DNA of 64,000 nt from Pirellulaceae bacterium. Its GTDB lineage: Bacteria; Planctomycetota; Planctomycetia; Pirellulales; Pirellulaceae. A program made the translations under genes and the position numbers. Positions 29,650 through 39,762 of this stretch are shown piece by piece. Below the pieces are notes generated by a model. It ran no database searches, was not told the origin of the DNA, and was given only the letters and a program-made list of their open reading frames with translations. The stretch covers positions 1 through 64,000 of the forward strand of contig JAHBXT010000007.1 in assembly GCA_019636385.1 (NCBI GenBank), read 5' to 3'. How positions within the stretch are numbered: position 1 is the first letter of the stretch; the number at the start of each line of letters is the position of its first letter.

Positions 29650-32403
29650 TCAACTTCCAGGATTGATTATAGTACTGGTTTCACTAGCCTGCACAGGCGT
29701 TTGAAACGTATCCGAGTAGACTCGGGCCAGAACCTGCATCTGTTGCGGTATATCTGAGATCAACACGATGATGTAATTCAGCTCTTCGCCCGGGCGCATG
29801 TACTCGACGATTGGCAGAAGAACTCGATTATCGCGGAAGTTGGCTTGCAATTCTTGGCCCTCGCGAGTGGTAATGCCCACCAGTCGCGCTCCATCGGGTC
29901 GCATCATTTCTACATGCACACGGTGATTTGGGCTATTGGAGTTGTTGACGACGCGCAGCCCATAGCGGATTTGTCTTCCGACAAGCGTAGGATCATTGAA
30001 GTGATTGATGCTAATCGCCAAAGCACCCGTAGCTGCCGGTGATTGGGTCGATTCCTGGGTTTGAGGCAGCACGCTGGGAGCGTTGGGCTGGCCGCTGGGT
30101 GGCAGCACGGGAGGACTGATGGTATCGCCGGTGACGACGCGCGTCTGCCCCACAGCCTGTGCCCCAACGCCCTCGTCCGAGGAAGCTTGAACCGATATTT
30201 GTGCTGATGGACTGCCAGCCCGAGCGCGAACTTGCACCCACAACTGGCGAATGACTTCGCTGCCCTGACCGGGGAGCATGTCGGCTGGTTTCCACAACCA
30301 GCGCCCCTCGCCATCGCTACGGACGGTCGACTGATTGTTCACGTCCACGCCGATGAAATCTAAAACAGAACTGCTGGCGGTCACGAGGACTTTGATACCG
30401 GACAATTTGGTTTCGCCGGAATTGCGCAGCGTGATCTGCGCGTAGGCTGTTTGTCCAACGCGCATTTCGGTCAACACTCCCGACTCAGACCAAGGAAACT
30501 GAATGTCGACGCCAATTTCAGGACGACGTGGTCGTGGTGGCTGGCCTAGGATCGACGCCACGCGTTCGACCAACACGCTATCGCCAGCGGTCATCACTCG
30601 CAATTTAGCCGACTGCTGCCCCTCTTGGCGGACTTGCAGGGGAATCCCCAGCGAACGCACTTGCCCGGGCGAAAGCGCCCCAATCACCTGATCGACTCGG
30701 TTGCTTCCCGTATTTGCTTCCACTAATCCTGGATCGGTTTCAACCAGCAGTTTCAGGTTGGTCAACGTTTGACGGCCCGTATTGCGAACGTCGACTTCGT
30801 ATTGAACGACGTTGCCAACTTCCGCCTGAGAAACACCGCCAGCCGGCGCGAATCGAACTTCAACGGTCGCTTCAGCAACTTCGGTACGCACCGATTTGCG
30901 TTCACTCAGTCCTGTAGCCTCTGCCTGAAATACGACCTCATACATGCCGACTTGCGCGGGTTGCAAAACGACAGAGACATCCAACTGTCGATTGGCTGGT
31001 AAGACACCTTGATCCCAGATTGCTCCGGCACCGGTCTGTGATGCCGGCTGCGGCGTGGCTGCTATCAACTTCATTCCCGCAGGCAGATTCAGCACCAATC
31101 GTGCATTGTCGGCGTTCAAATCCCCTGGATTTCCTAGGGAGGCGACATAGGTCAGTTGCTCACCGGCCATGGCCGCTTCCGGTCCGAAAACCTGCAGGTT
31201 TAGCCCTGGAGAGCTAAATGTTACTAGGGTTTCTCCGCGCCCAAAGAGCAACTCGGGTAGATGATCCGATGGCTGCTCAGGGCTCAGGACTTCAACGATC
31301 ACCGGCGTCGTCCCGCGACCGTTGGGCGGAGCGGTCAAATGTGCGGTAGCCATGCCATTTTCATCGACGCGCACCCGAGCTTGCTGGGGATTGGACGAGG
31401 GCAGGGTCGGGCTAACGAATGCGGCTACATTTGGGTCCACGATGGTGTACTGTACGATCCACCCGGTAGCCGGAACGAAGCCCTCAGATTTGGTAACACG
31501 CGTGGACAGCTGCACGTTACCACCTGCCACAGCCATCTGAGGTTCTGGAAGCGTATACTGAGCATCCAGCCAATACACAACTGCGGTCTGGCGACGTCGA
31601 TCCCACAGGTTACTGTCCGGCGCCAATGCAGTCAGCCGCGAGACGCCGGCAGTGGGCGATGAGACACTGACCCAAGCCTCACCATCGCGCAGATGAATGT
31701 CGTCTTCACAGCCCGGTGTGCCACGGTCAATGACCAACGGTTTGCTGCTGGTGCGCGCACGGGCAAAGTCGATGCCCAGTTTTTCAACTTTTGGACGATT
31801 CGGATGCAGCAGTCCGCTCAGTTTGCCTGGCGAATCATCGCTGACTTGGATAATCTGGCCAACGCTGTCAGGGGACAACATCCATTCCAATGGCTGTTGT
31901 TTGACCAAGTAGCCATCTTCACCACAAATCCCGGCCAAGAAAACCACTTCGCCTCCCACTGGGGCGATAACGCGCAGCGGGGTAAGCTGTATTTCGCCGG
32001 CCTTGCCGGGCGTGCGAAAGTGATCGTGAATCTTATGCAGGTGCTGATGTTTGCGGTGAAACAGATTGCAAACACCAGTGGGCTCACAGCGACCATCCAG
32101 ACAGGGAGGCGGCGTGGCCGGAGGTTGAAAGGCCGCTGATGGTAACAATCCCGGTTGGCCATTGCGTGGGTGCAACGTGGGCAAGGTCAATTGCGTCGCA
32201 TTTGGATGTGGCAGAAAGAGTTTTGAGCCGTTCGGATCGATCGCGGGCAGACTAAAGTGCTTGCAGCCGCTGGCGAGACACAGGCAGCACAACATCAGGG
32301 CCAATTGCCACCCAGTGCTGGCCAAGCCTGTCTGATTGCGATTTGAAGTATGGGCTGCCATCCGAGACATCGTGCGGGCTTCCTGACCGCTAAAGTTTGA
32401 CAA
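29650..32403 (-). CDS. Large CARDB/DUF11-repeat surface lipoprotein
   Basis: This encodes 917 residues; starts at 32370 or 32361 would give a more usual signal peptide length. The lipobox is 'CLASGC' with lipidated Cys47. The rest is beta-rich, with repeated immunoglobulin-like domains of the CARDB/DUF11 type ('QLTYVASLGNPGDLNADNAR', 'VQYEVDVRNTGRQTLTNLKL', 'TAYAQITLRNSGETKLSGIKV', 'IRYGLRVVNNSNSPNHRVH'), each 'xxYxVxVxNxGxxxLxx'. Such proteins are common in planctomycete envelopes and are thought to be structural. It lies downstream of the polysaccharide genes on the same strand but separated from gmd by 190 bases. Confidence 0.75.
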   Translation of the reverse strand: MSNFSGQEARTMSRMAAHTSNRNQTGLASTGWQLALMLCCLCLASGCKHFSLPAIDPNGSKLFLPHPNATQLTLPTLHPRNGQPGLLPSAAFQPPATPPPCLDGRCEPTGVCNLFHRKHQHLHKIHDHFRTPGKAGEIQLTPLRVIAPVGGEVVFLAGICGEDGYLVKQQPLEWMLSPDSVGQIIQVSDDSPGKLSGLLHPNRPKVEKLGIDFARARTSSKPLVIDRGTPGCEDDIHLRDGEAWVSVSSPTAGVSRLTALAPDSNLWDRRRQTAVVYWLDAQYTLPEPQMAVAGGNVQLSTRVTKSEGFVPATGWIVQYTIVDPNVAAFVSPTLPSSNPQQARVRVDENGMATAHLTAPPNGRGTTPVIVEVLSPEQPSDHLPELLFGRGETLVTFSSPGLNLQVFGPEAAMAGEQLTYVASLGNPGDLNADNARLVLNLPAGMKLIAATPQPASQTGAGAIWDQGVLPANRQLDVSVVLQPAQVGMYEVVFQAEATGLSERKSVRTEVAEATVEVRFAPAGGVSQAEVGNVVQYEVDVRNTGRQTLTNLKLLVETDPGLVEANTGSNRVDQVIGALSPGQVRSLGIPLQVRQEGQQSAKLRVMTAGDSVLVERVASILGQPPRPRRPEIGVDIQFPWSESGVLTEMRVGQTAYAQITLRNSGETKLSGIKVLVTASSSVLDFIGVDVNNQSTVRSDGEGRWLWKPADMLPGQGSEVIRQLWVQVRARAGSPSAQISVQASSDEGVGAQAVGQTRVVTGDTISPPVLPPSGQPNAPSVLPQTQESTQSPAATGALAISINHFNDPTLVGRQIRYGLRVVNNSNSPNHRVHVEMMRPDGARLVGITTREGQELQANFRDNRVLLPIVEYMRPGEELNYIIVLISDIPQQMQVLARVYSDTFQTPVQASETSTIINPGS

Positions 32404-32593
32404 GCATCACAGATAGACTGCGTGCCGGTTTCCTTACGTCCGTGGTAAGCCTACACCACGGGCAGTCAACTTGAGGTCTCAGGAGGCCACAATTACTAAA
32501 GCTACCTCATCAGGCCAACGCTGTGTAACGATGCGTTAAACCTTGATAGCTGCACAAACGTTGTCGTTCGCACGGATTGATAGCGAACAAGCG

Positions 32594-33616
32594 CTACGGA
32601 TTAGATTCGCTTAGTGCTCCGCTAGACAGTTCCTTCTGCGCCAGCTCGAGATCGCTAGCCGTCATCAGTTCGGCTAACTGCTCCAGCGAAGTTTGCGGTT
32701 GCCAATTCAGAACCTGTTGGGCTTTTGAGGCATCGCCGATCAAACAATCGACTTCGGAAGGTCGAAAGTAGTAGGGATCAATTTCGACGTATTGTCGCCA
32801 GTCTAAGTCGAGCTGGCCGAAAACCATTTCCAAGAACTCAGCAATCGTCGCCGAACGCCCGGTAGCAATCACATAATCATCGGGACGCTCGTGTTGCAAC
32901 ATCAGCCACATCGACTCGACATAATCTTTAGCGAATCCCCAATCGCGTCGAGCTTCAAGGTTGCCCAAGTAAAGTTTATTCTGCAACCCTAGCTTGATAC
33001 GGGTAGCGGCCCGGGTGATCTTTCTGGTGACGAACGTTTCGCCACGCCGTGGCGACTCGTGATTGAAAAGTATTCCGCAGCAGGCGAACAAACCATGGGA
33101 AACGCGATAATTCTGAGTCTGAAAATGCGCATAGACCTTGGAGCAGGCGTAGGGGGACTGCGGATTGAATGGCGTCGATTCGCGTTGCGGTGTTTCCAGG
33201 GCTCGCCCGAACATTTCTGACGAAGAGGCTTGGTAGACACGCACCGGCTGGATGTCATTCAGCCGTCGCGCTGCTTCAAGCACATTGAGTGCTCCCAGGC
33301 CGACGGTCATCAGGGTATAGACCGGCAGATCAAAAGAAACTCTAACGTGACTCTGCGCCGCTAGATTGTAAATCTCGTCGGGCGCGATCTCTTGTATAAG
33401 CTGGGCAAGCGCTTGGCCGTCCGTCAAATCCCCGTAATGCAATTTCAATGGAGGATCGCTATGCGAATCGCGATACAAATGGTCGATGCGCGCCGTTGAG
33501 AAATTGCTGCTGCGACGTACCAAGCCATGTACCTGGTAGCCTTTATCCAATAGCAATTCTGCCAGATACGACCCATCCTGTCCGGTGATCCCCAGGATCA
33601 AAGCTTTGCGGGACAT
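32594..33616 (-). CDS. gmd: GDP-mannose 4,6-dehydratase
   Basis: This encodes 340 residues from ATG 33614-33616. Codons upstream of this ATG are not family-like. It makes GDP-4-keto-6-deoxymannose, the first step to GDP-fucose, rhamnose or perosamine. The Rossmann motif is 'GITGQDGSYLAELLL', with 'RRSSNFSTARIDHLY' typical of Gmd, 'NLAAQSHVRVSFD' and the catalytic 'SPYACSK' near residue 155. 'NHESPRRGETFVTRKITRA' is also Gmd-specific. The next enzyme of the pathway is not in the window. Confidence 0.95.
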   Translation of the reverse strand: MSRKALILGITGQDGSYLAELLLDKGYQVHGLVRRSSNFSTARIDHLYRDSHSDPPLKLHYGDLTDGQALAQLIQEIAPDEIYNLAAQSHVRVSFDLPVYTLMTVGLGALNVLEAARRLNDIQPVRVYQASSSEMFGRALETPQRESTPFNPQSPYACSKVYAHFQTQNYRVSHGLFACCGILFNHESPRRGETFVTRKITRAATRIKLGLQNKLYLGNLEARRDWGFAKDYVESMWLMLQHERPDDYVIATGRSATIAEFLEMVFGQLDLDWRQYVEIDPYYFRPSEVDCLIGDASKAQQVLNWQPQTSLEQLAELMTASDLELAQKELSSGALSESNP

Positions 33617-33738
33617 GGATTCGCTTTTGAGAGGTCGGGGACAGTAATCCAACAACAGCCAGCGTGAGCAGGCCTAAATGCACAGGCTATCAGGTTACAC
33701 CGAATCATCCAAGGTCTCAACAATCATAATCCCCACGA

Positions 33739-36261
33739 TTACGATTGATTCTTAGCACCGCTGGCCTCGGTAGGTTCGTCAACGCGCTGCTGTTCTTCGA
33801 TATAGCCAATGCTGTATTCGCCGTAGCGACCATCGCCGTAGCGATGGCTATCGTAGCGGTACGAATCGCGGTAGTCATTGTAGCTATAACTGTAACCGTA
33901 GCTACCATACGCGGCCTCGGTGCTGACGCCATTAACTACCATGCCCAGTACATGGGCATCGACTGACTCCAAAATGCTCAATGCACGTGTGGCGAGCGGC
34001 TTGATGTTTCTTCGCAACCGCATGGTCAGGATCACGCCATCGGACACGGCAGCCACGGCCGAGGGATCGGAAACTGCCAACAATGGTGGAGTGTCCAAAA
34101 TAACGATGTCGTACTTTTCTCGCAGCACTTCAATCAATTCAGCGAACCGACCACTACTCAGCAGCTCCGATGGGTTACTGGGATGTTCTCCTCCAGGAAT
34201 CAATGACAAATTGGCGACACAACTAGGGATGGTAGCGTCACTTAGATCGGCCTTGTCGGTCAACACTTGGGCCAGTCCAACGTTACCTTGGATTCCGAAG
34301 AGTTTATGTTGGCGAGGGCGACGCAAGTCAGCGTCAACCAACACGACTCTGCGCCCAGATTGGGCCATGGCCACAGCCAAGTTCGCCGACATGGTAGACT
34401 TACCGTCCCCAGGCACGGGGCTAGTGACCTGGATGACTTTCAAGTCGCTGCCACGACTGCTGAAGAACAGGCTAGTGCGGACGGATCGAAACGCCTCTGC
34501 GACGCGACCACGGCCATGGTGAATGGTGATCAACGACGCATCGACATCTTGGACGACTTTCTTGATCTTGTCCAACTCTATCGCCGGAATGTGCCCCAGA
34601 ATGGGTCTACCCATGTCGGACACAATTTCATCTGGACTGCGATAAGACCTGTCGGCCAGATCCATCAGGATGGACAGTCCGCACATCAAGAGCAGGCCAA
34701 ATACCGCGCCCCCTCCAATGTAAACAATGGGATAGGGCCCGTCAGGCATGCCGATACTGGCAGGGTTTAGCTCTTTGAGGATACGCTGATTTGCATTAGT
34801 GGGAGTCAGCTCAACTGCACGAACCTTCTCGCTAAATGAACCTAACATGACCTTGACGGATGCCAGTTGATCTTTGAGCAGCCGATTGCGGGAGAGAAAG
34901 CTCTGCAGTTCCTGAGACTTCTTGAGTTCTTCATTGGCCATTGCCTCTAAATCTGCCTGGTGTCGATCAAGAGATTTGTACTGCTCACGAAACGCGTTGG
35001 CATACATCTCTACTAGCTGAGCACTGACCAGAGATTGCAATGCAGATTCCGACCGCTCCTCGGTTTCAGCCGGTGGATCGGATGAAACCAAGGACGTTGG
35101 ACGCTGCGCATTGGGCAGCGTCACAGCCGAATAAGCATCCGACTTGGACAACAATTTTTCCTTGGCAGCCTTGTCCAAGTCTTCGATCTTGCGCACGGCC
35201 GCGATTTGTTCGGTGATAACTTCAATTTCGCGGCGTACCGTTTGCACCGAGGGGTGGGCCGGACCATAGCTGGTTAAGAGTTGCTGCTCTTTGGCTCGCA
35301 AGGGAATCAAAAACGATCGTTCTATTTTCTCCGATTCGGCGACATGCGTAACGTGCGGCTCATTCAATTGTCGGACATAGGTGCTCTGGACATAGTTCAT
35401 GCCCTCCTGAAGCATCACTAATATCTCTTCGGGACGTCGATTTTGCTTTTGTGCTTCGACGATTTGCTGCAGGCTACTCTTGAGCCGAGCCAGATTGATG
35501 CGAGCATCCTCCAGTTGGACTTTGAGCCTCATGTAGCTCTCGGCAAATGGATCTACAGCATCCTCACCGGTCCACAAAACATTCGGCGCTTCCTCCCGAA
35601 ACTTTTGTAGCTGCTCGTACAAGTCTTGGTACACTTTGGCCAGACGCTTTTCGGTGTTGGCAAAGAACTTCAAAACTTCCGTGTCGACAGTCTTGTACTC
35701 TTCGGCCAGAAATGCTTGGTAGCCTTTGACCACCGCGTCTACAACGGCAAAAGACACACTGGGATCTGTGCTCCGATAGGAGATGAACAGCTGCTCCGTA
35801 GTCAGCCGCTCAGCCTTCTCAGCAGGCTGCACATCCACGCCTCTTTTCTCATCGGCCAACAGGGACACGATGTTCGCCGGCGTCATGTCCGGAAAATGCT
35901 TTTCGAGCTTGCCAACCTTGACTGCCAACGTTAACACCGCCTGGCTCTTAATCGCCCGTGACTCATCTTTACGATTGGTGAAATAAGCGATCTTTTCTGG
36001 GTCGTAGACCACCGAATTAACCGAAGTAGGCATCGCCGAAACCACTTGCACCAGAGCAAAGGACAAATACCTGCTGGGCAATTTGGTGAAGTACATGAAC
36101 CCGGCTCCGGCACCAATCAGGGCACCGAGCATCGGCAACCATTTCCAGCGCCACAGAATGCGAACTAAGTCGATTCCTTGCTGTTGGCGCGGCGAGGCCA
36201 TCTCCGGAAGTCCGGCAGTGACTAAACCGCGATTTGGCGAAACATCCATAAGTTGCGACAT
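33739..36261 (-). CDS. Wzz/bacterial tyrosine autokinase (second copy)
   Basis: This encodes 840 residues. A Wzz-type N-terminal half has membrane helices near 37-57 ('WLPMLGALIGAGAGFMYF') and near 500 ('GGGAVFGLLLMCGLSIL') with coiled-coil periplasmic sequence between. The BY-kinase half has Walker A 'PVPGDGKSTMSANLA' near 618, Walker A' 'VVLVDADLRRPRQHKLFG' near 640 and Walker B 'IVILDTPPLLAVSDP' near 722. The tail has a tyrosine cluster ('YGSYGYSYSYNDYRDSYRYD') that is the expected autophosphorylation site. It controls chain length or assembly of the exported polysaccharide. It is a paralogue of 37005-39611. Confidence 0.92.
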   Translation of the reverse strand: MSQLMDVSPNRGLVTAGLPEMASPRQQQGIDLVRILWRWKWLPMLGALIGAGAGFMYFTKLPSRYLSFALVQVVSAMPTSVNSVVYDPEKIAYFTNRKDESRAIKSQAVLTLAVKVGKLEKHFPDMTPANIVSLLADEKRGVDVQPAEKAERLTTEQLFISYRSTDPSVSFAVVDAVVKGYQAFLAEEYKTVDTEVLKFFANTEKRLAKVYQDLYEQLQKFREEAPNVLWTGEDAVDPFAESYMRLKVQLEDARINLARLKSSLQQIVEAQKQNRRPEEILVMLQEGMNYVQSTYVRQLNEPHVTHVAESEKIERSFLIPLRAKEQQLLTSYGPAHPSVQTVRREIEVITEQIAAVRKIEDLDKAAKEKLLSKSDAYSAVTLPNAQRPTSLVSSDPPAETEERSESALQSLVSAQLVEMYANAFREQYKSLDRHQADLEAMANEELKKSQELQSFLSRNRLLKDQLASVKVMLGSFSEKVRAVELTPTNANQRILKELNPASIGMPDGPYPIVYIGGGAVFGLLLMCGLSILMDLADRSYRSPDEIVSDMGRPILGHIPAIELDKIKKVVQDVDASLITIHHGRGRVAEAFRSVRTSLFFSSRGSDLKVIQVTSPVPGDGKSTMSANLAVAMAQSGRRVVLVDADLRRPRQHKLFGIQGNVGLAQVLTDKADLSDATIPSCVANLSLIPGGEHPSNPSELLSSGRFAELIEVLREKYDIVILDTPPLLAVSDPSAVAAVSDGVILTMRLRRNIKPLATRALSILESVDAHVLGMVVNGVSTEAAYGSYGYSYSYNDYRDSYRYDSHRYGDGRYGEYSIGYIEEQQRVDEPTEASGAKNQS

Positions 36262-36472
36262 GCGAACGGCCTTCTATTGGCGTGAACGGTTGTAGGCTAA
36301 CTGGTTAAAGTATAGAAAATGAGTAGCGTTCGGAGACCATTAATTATTCAATTTAAGTAGACTGCGACAACTTTAAGGGGGCTGAACCAATCAGACCGTT
36401 ACCGTCAATTCAAGTGATGCATTACAAACTACCTTTGGGGGGGCAGATTGGATAGATCCGACCTTACGAACT

Positions 36473-37024
36473 CTAGATCGGGTCAGCCTGACAATCATCC
36501 AGTAAGACGGACACGCCTTGATCCATGAATCGCACCGCAACCTGGAGACGTACTTCGCGTTCACGACGCAAAATGACGCCTTCGTAGCCCGCAAAGGCTC
36601 CATTGCGAATGCGTACGCGCTGACCGGGCTCTAGTCGCCGCTCGGGAGAGAGCGGAAAATCATCGACGATCAACTGCTGGAGTTGCCGGAGGTCAGCGAC
36701 AAACTGCATCGTATCCCCGACCGGCAACCACCGACTTACGCAGCCCGTGCTGACGGCTTGATAACGCTCGGTTTCGCCGCCACACACAAATACGTAACTG
36801 CCAAACAGGGGCGTAAATGTTGTTCGCAACCGGCCACCTGCAGAGCGGTATCGACGTTTGATGATTGGCGAGTAATACGGCACGTCCTCGTCAAACAAAC
36901 GCCGCATGAGCTTCTTTTCCTGCCTGGGCAATGTGTACATTGCCCACCACTGGCCATCGGTGGCCTGCGGAGTTTCGAATAACGAACCCGGATGCAGATT
37001 AGGCTCACGACTGAGTATTGGCAT
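36473..37024 (-). CDS. NusG/RfaH-like transcription antiterminator
   Basis: This encodes 183 residues. The NGN domain starts 'WWAMYTLPRQEKKLMRRLFDED' and includes 'SPIIKRRYRSAGGRLRTTFTPLFGSYVFV'. A KOW-type stretch follows at about 125-165 ('LEPGQRVRIRNGAFAGYEGVILRRERE'). Such NusG paralogues (RfaH, UpxY, LoaP) act on long polysaccharide operons. The first 20 bases overlap the 3' end of the upstream kinase gene, so it is translationally coupled and made with the kinase. Its likely targets are the long sugar operon of this window; that is inference. The gene lies between two kinase paralogues. Confidence 0.85.
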   Translation of the reverse strand: MPILSREPNLHPGSLFETPQATDGQWWAMYTLPRQEKKLMRRLFDEDVPYYSPIIKRRYRSAGGRLRTTFTPLFGSYVFVCGGETERYQAVSTGCVSRWLPVGDTMQFVADLRQLQQLIVDDFPLSPERRLEPGQRVRIRNGAFAGYEGVILRREREVRLQVAVRFMDQGVSVLLDDCQADPI

Positions 37025-39611
37025 CGTTGCTCTTGGGACCAGTCACTTCTGCAGCTTCGGATTGCTTGTCTTCGATGTAGCCGGTGGTGTAGGAAGTGTA
37101 CTTGCCATACTTGCCATAGCCGTATTTGCCATATTTGCCATACCCATAACCGTAACTACTGCGGTAAGAGTAACGGTAATCGTTGTAACTGTAATTGTAG
37201 CCGTAGCCACCGTAAGCAGCTTCGGTACTAACGCCGTTTACGACCACCCCTAGAATCTGAGCATCGACCGATTCGAGCACGCGGAAGGCTCGCGTCGCCA
37301 ATGGCTTGACATTGCGTCGCAAACGCATGGTCAAGACGACACCATCAACCACTGACGCCACTACGCTCGGATCGGATACAGCCAGCAGTGGCGGGGTATC
37401 GATAATAATAATGTCGTACTTCTCGCGAACGATCTCAATCAGTTCAGCGAAGCGGCTGCTGCTGAGCAACTCAGCCGGATTATTCGGCCGCTTGCCACCA
37501 GGCATAATCGACAGGTTGGCGACACAGCTTGTGTAAATTGCATCATCCAGTTCGCATTGGCCAGCGACCAATTGAGCCATGCCCACATCGGCGTCGAAGC
37601 CAAACAACTTTTGCAAACGAGGACGACGGAAGTCGGCGTCAATCAATAATACGCGACGACCAGACTGCGCCATGGCCACAGCAAGATTCGACGACAGCGT
37701 TGACTTGCCGTCGCCGGGTACAGGGCTGGTAATCTGCACGACTTTCAGCTCACTACCGCGACTGCTAAAGAACAACCCAGTTCGCACCGACCGAAACGCT
37801 TCGGAAATCCTGCCCCGACTATGGTGCAAGGTGATAATCGATGGATCGACCGAGTCGATAACTTTTTTGATGTTCGCCAAATCCATAGCCGGGATGTGTC
37901 CCAGTACGGGCTTGCCCAGGTCCGACACAATTTCGTCAGGACTGCGGTAAGATCGGTCAGCCAAATCCATAAGGATCGCCAAGCCAGACATAAGCAGAAT
38001 GCCAACAGCGGCACCACCTAAAGTGTACGGGGCAGGGTACGGACCATAGAACAGGCCGCCCGAGGCTGGATTGAGTTCTTTCAAGATCTTTTGGTTAACG
38101 TTGGACGGTGCCAACTCAACTGCTTTGAGTTTGTCGCTAATTTGAGAATAGAGCTGCTTGATATCACCAATTCTCTCCCTCAATCGGAGGTGTTCTTCCA
38201 TGAAGCCGGTTAGTTCAATCGACTTCTTACGATCTGCCTCCGCCATCGCACGAACCTCCGCCTCGCGCGTCGCCAGCGCTCGGTACCTGGCCTGCAAGGC
38301 ATTGATGGTCATTTCCAAAAACTGATTGGTTTGCGCCATGTCCGAGGATTCACTTTCGGCCAGCAGCATTTCAGCCGACTTATTTGCCGCATCTGCTTCA
38401 GCCGCAACCGCTTCAGCGTCAACCTCAGCGCCAACAGCCTCCTCATCTGCGCCCTTCTTTCCATCCATAGCTTGTCTAGTCTTGAGACGCGCTTGCAACG
38501 CCTTGACTTGAGCATCTCGCTCGGCCTCTTTAGCCTTGGCAATCTTGGCTTCCGTAGCTTGGATTTGGGCTCTCACCCTCTTGACCATCGGATGGCTGGG
38601 CCCGTTACCGCTGCTGATCTGGTACTCTTCTTCTGCTAATAAATCTGCCAGTGCTCGCTCCATTTTGACCGACTCAAGATCGCCACCTTTGAACGATGGA
38701 TCCTCAAAGATTTGCCGCCAGAAGGTCGACTTGACCAAATCCGATCGATCGTTAAGCATCATCAGAATGTCGTGAGGTCGAGCGGTTTCGCTCTTCATCA
38801 GCGACTCGACGACTTCCAGTTCGCTCTTTAGGGTAATGCGTTCACTGATGATCTGATCGAGTTCATTTTCCTTCTTTCGATAGCTCTCAAAGAACGGATC
38901 CACTGGACTGTCAATGTGCCACAGGATGTCCCGGCTCATAGCTTCTTGCTTGAATTTCGCATAACGCGCGTCTAGCTCAACGTTCTCTTCGCGGAGCTTA
39001 GATTCCATGCGGGTGAAGAACTTGAGTACCTCGTCGTCCACCGTCTTAAATTCTTCAGACAGGAACGCCTGATATCCGGCCACCACAGCATTGACGACGG
39101 CTTGAGCCACATCCGGATCACGCGACACGTATGCGATGACCAACTGGTCGGTTACAACTTTGTCCGATTTCTCAGCCGGGCTGACTTCAACACCCCGACG
39201 CTGGTCCATCAGTTCGAAGACGATTTGGTTCTCCGTCATCCCCGGAAAGTGCTTGGCCAAGTTGCCGTTCTTGACGGCCATTCCCAACACTTTCTGGCTC
39301 TTAATGACGCGTGATTCGTCATGTCGACTCTTGTACGCAGCTACTTTTTCGTGATCGTAGAGTTCGAACCCGCGTCCGGCGGGTATTGCAGAAACCACCT
39401 GCACCATCGCAAAGGACTGAAATTTCTCGGGTACTTTGGTGTAGAACATGTATCCCACACCGGCACCAATTAAAGCACCCAGAATCGGCAACCACTTCCA
39501 GCGCCACAGCACCCGGACTAAGTCCATATTCTGCTGCTGTGGTGCGGCAACTACCTCAGGGGCGGCTGAGGTGAGGCCTCGGTTGAGCATTGATTCCATG
39601 ATTTGGGACAT
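37005..39611 (-). CDS. Wzz/bacterial tyrosine autokinase (first copy)
   Basis: This encodes 868 residues with the same plan as the copy at 33739-36261. The Wzz N-terminus has a helix at about 38-58 ('WLPILGALIGAGVGYMFY') and another near 530, with a coiled coil between that includes an Ala/Glu-rich insertion ('EEAVGAEVDAEAVAAEADAA'). Walker A is 'GDGKSTLSSNLAVAMAQ' near 632, A' is 'VLLIDADFRRPRLQKLFG' and B is 'IIIIDTPPLLAVSDP'. The tail is unusually tyrosine-rich ('YNYSYNDYRYSYRSSYGYG' then a GYGKYGKY repeat). It leads the three-gene unit kinase, NusG-like, kinase. Confidence 0.92.
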   Translation of the reverse strand: MSQIMESMLNRGLTSAAPEVVAAPQQQNMDLVRVLWRWKWLPILGALIGAGVGYMFYTKVPEKFQSFAMVQVVSAIPAGRGFELYDHEKVAAYKSRHDESRVIKSQKVLGMAVKNGNLAKHFPGMTENQIVFELMDQRRGVEVSPAEKSDKVVTDQLVIAYVSRDPDVAQAVVNAVVAGYQAFLSEEFKTVDDEVLKFFTRMESKLREENVELDARYAKFKQEAMSRDILWHIDSPVDPFFESYRKKENELDQIISERITLKSELEVVESLMKSETARPHDILMMLNDRSDLVKSTFWRQIFEDPSFKGGDLESVKMERALADLLAEEEYQISSGNGPSHPMVKRVRAQIQATEAKIAKAKEAERDAQVKALQARLKTRQAMDGKKGADEEAVGAEVDAEAVAAEADAANKSAEMLLAESESSDMAQTNQFLEMTINALQARYRALATREAEVRAMAEADRKKSIELTGFMEEHLRLRERIGDIKQLYSQISDKLKAVELAPSNVNQKILKELNPASGGLFYGPYPAPYTLGGAAVGILLMSGLAILMDLADRSYRSPDEIVSDLGKPVLGHIPAMDLANIKKVIDSVDPSIITLHHSRGRISEAFRSVRTGLFFSSRGSELKVVQITSPVPGDGKSTLSSNLAVAMAQSGRRVLLIDADFRRPRLQKLFGFDADVGMAQLVAGQCELDDAIYTSCVANLSIMPGGKRPNNPAELLSSSRFAELIEIVREKYDIIIIDTPPLLAVSDPSVVASVVDGVVLTMRLRRNVKPLATRAFRVLESVDAQILGVVVNGVSTEAAYGGYGYNYSYNDYRYSYRSSYGYGYGKYGKYGYGKYGKYTSYTTGYIEDKQSEAAEVTGPKSNDANTQS
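37085..37160 (-). repeat. Short repeats encoding the Gly-Tyr-Lys tail
   Basis: Direct repeats of TTGCCATA-type words on the plus strand encode the alternating tail 'YGYGKYGKYGYGKYGKY' of the first kinase. The repeat length is a multiple of three, so copy-number change would lengthen or shorten the tyrosine tail without a frameshift. Confidence 0.7.
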
Positions 39612-39762
39612 AGGCTGTTCGTCTCCGGTGGAGGGAAAATGACGTTTCCACTAAGTATAGGCAAGTGGTGCATTTTGGGGATGTGGTTACCCAGGAAATT
39701 GTCGTAGATATGCCGCCAGCCACTAGGTATAGTCGCATCAACCGATAAATTCTTATTGACCG

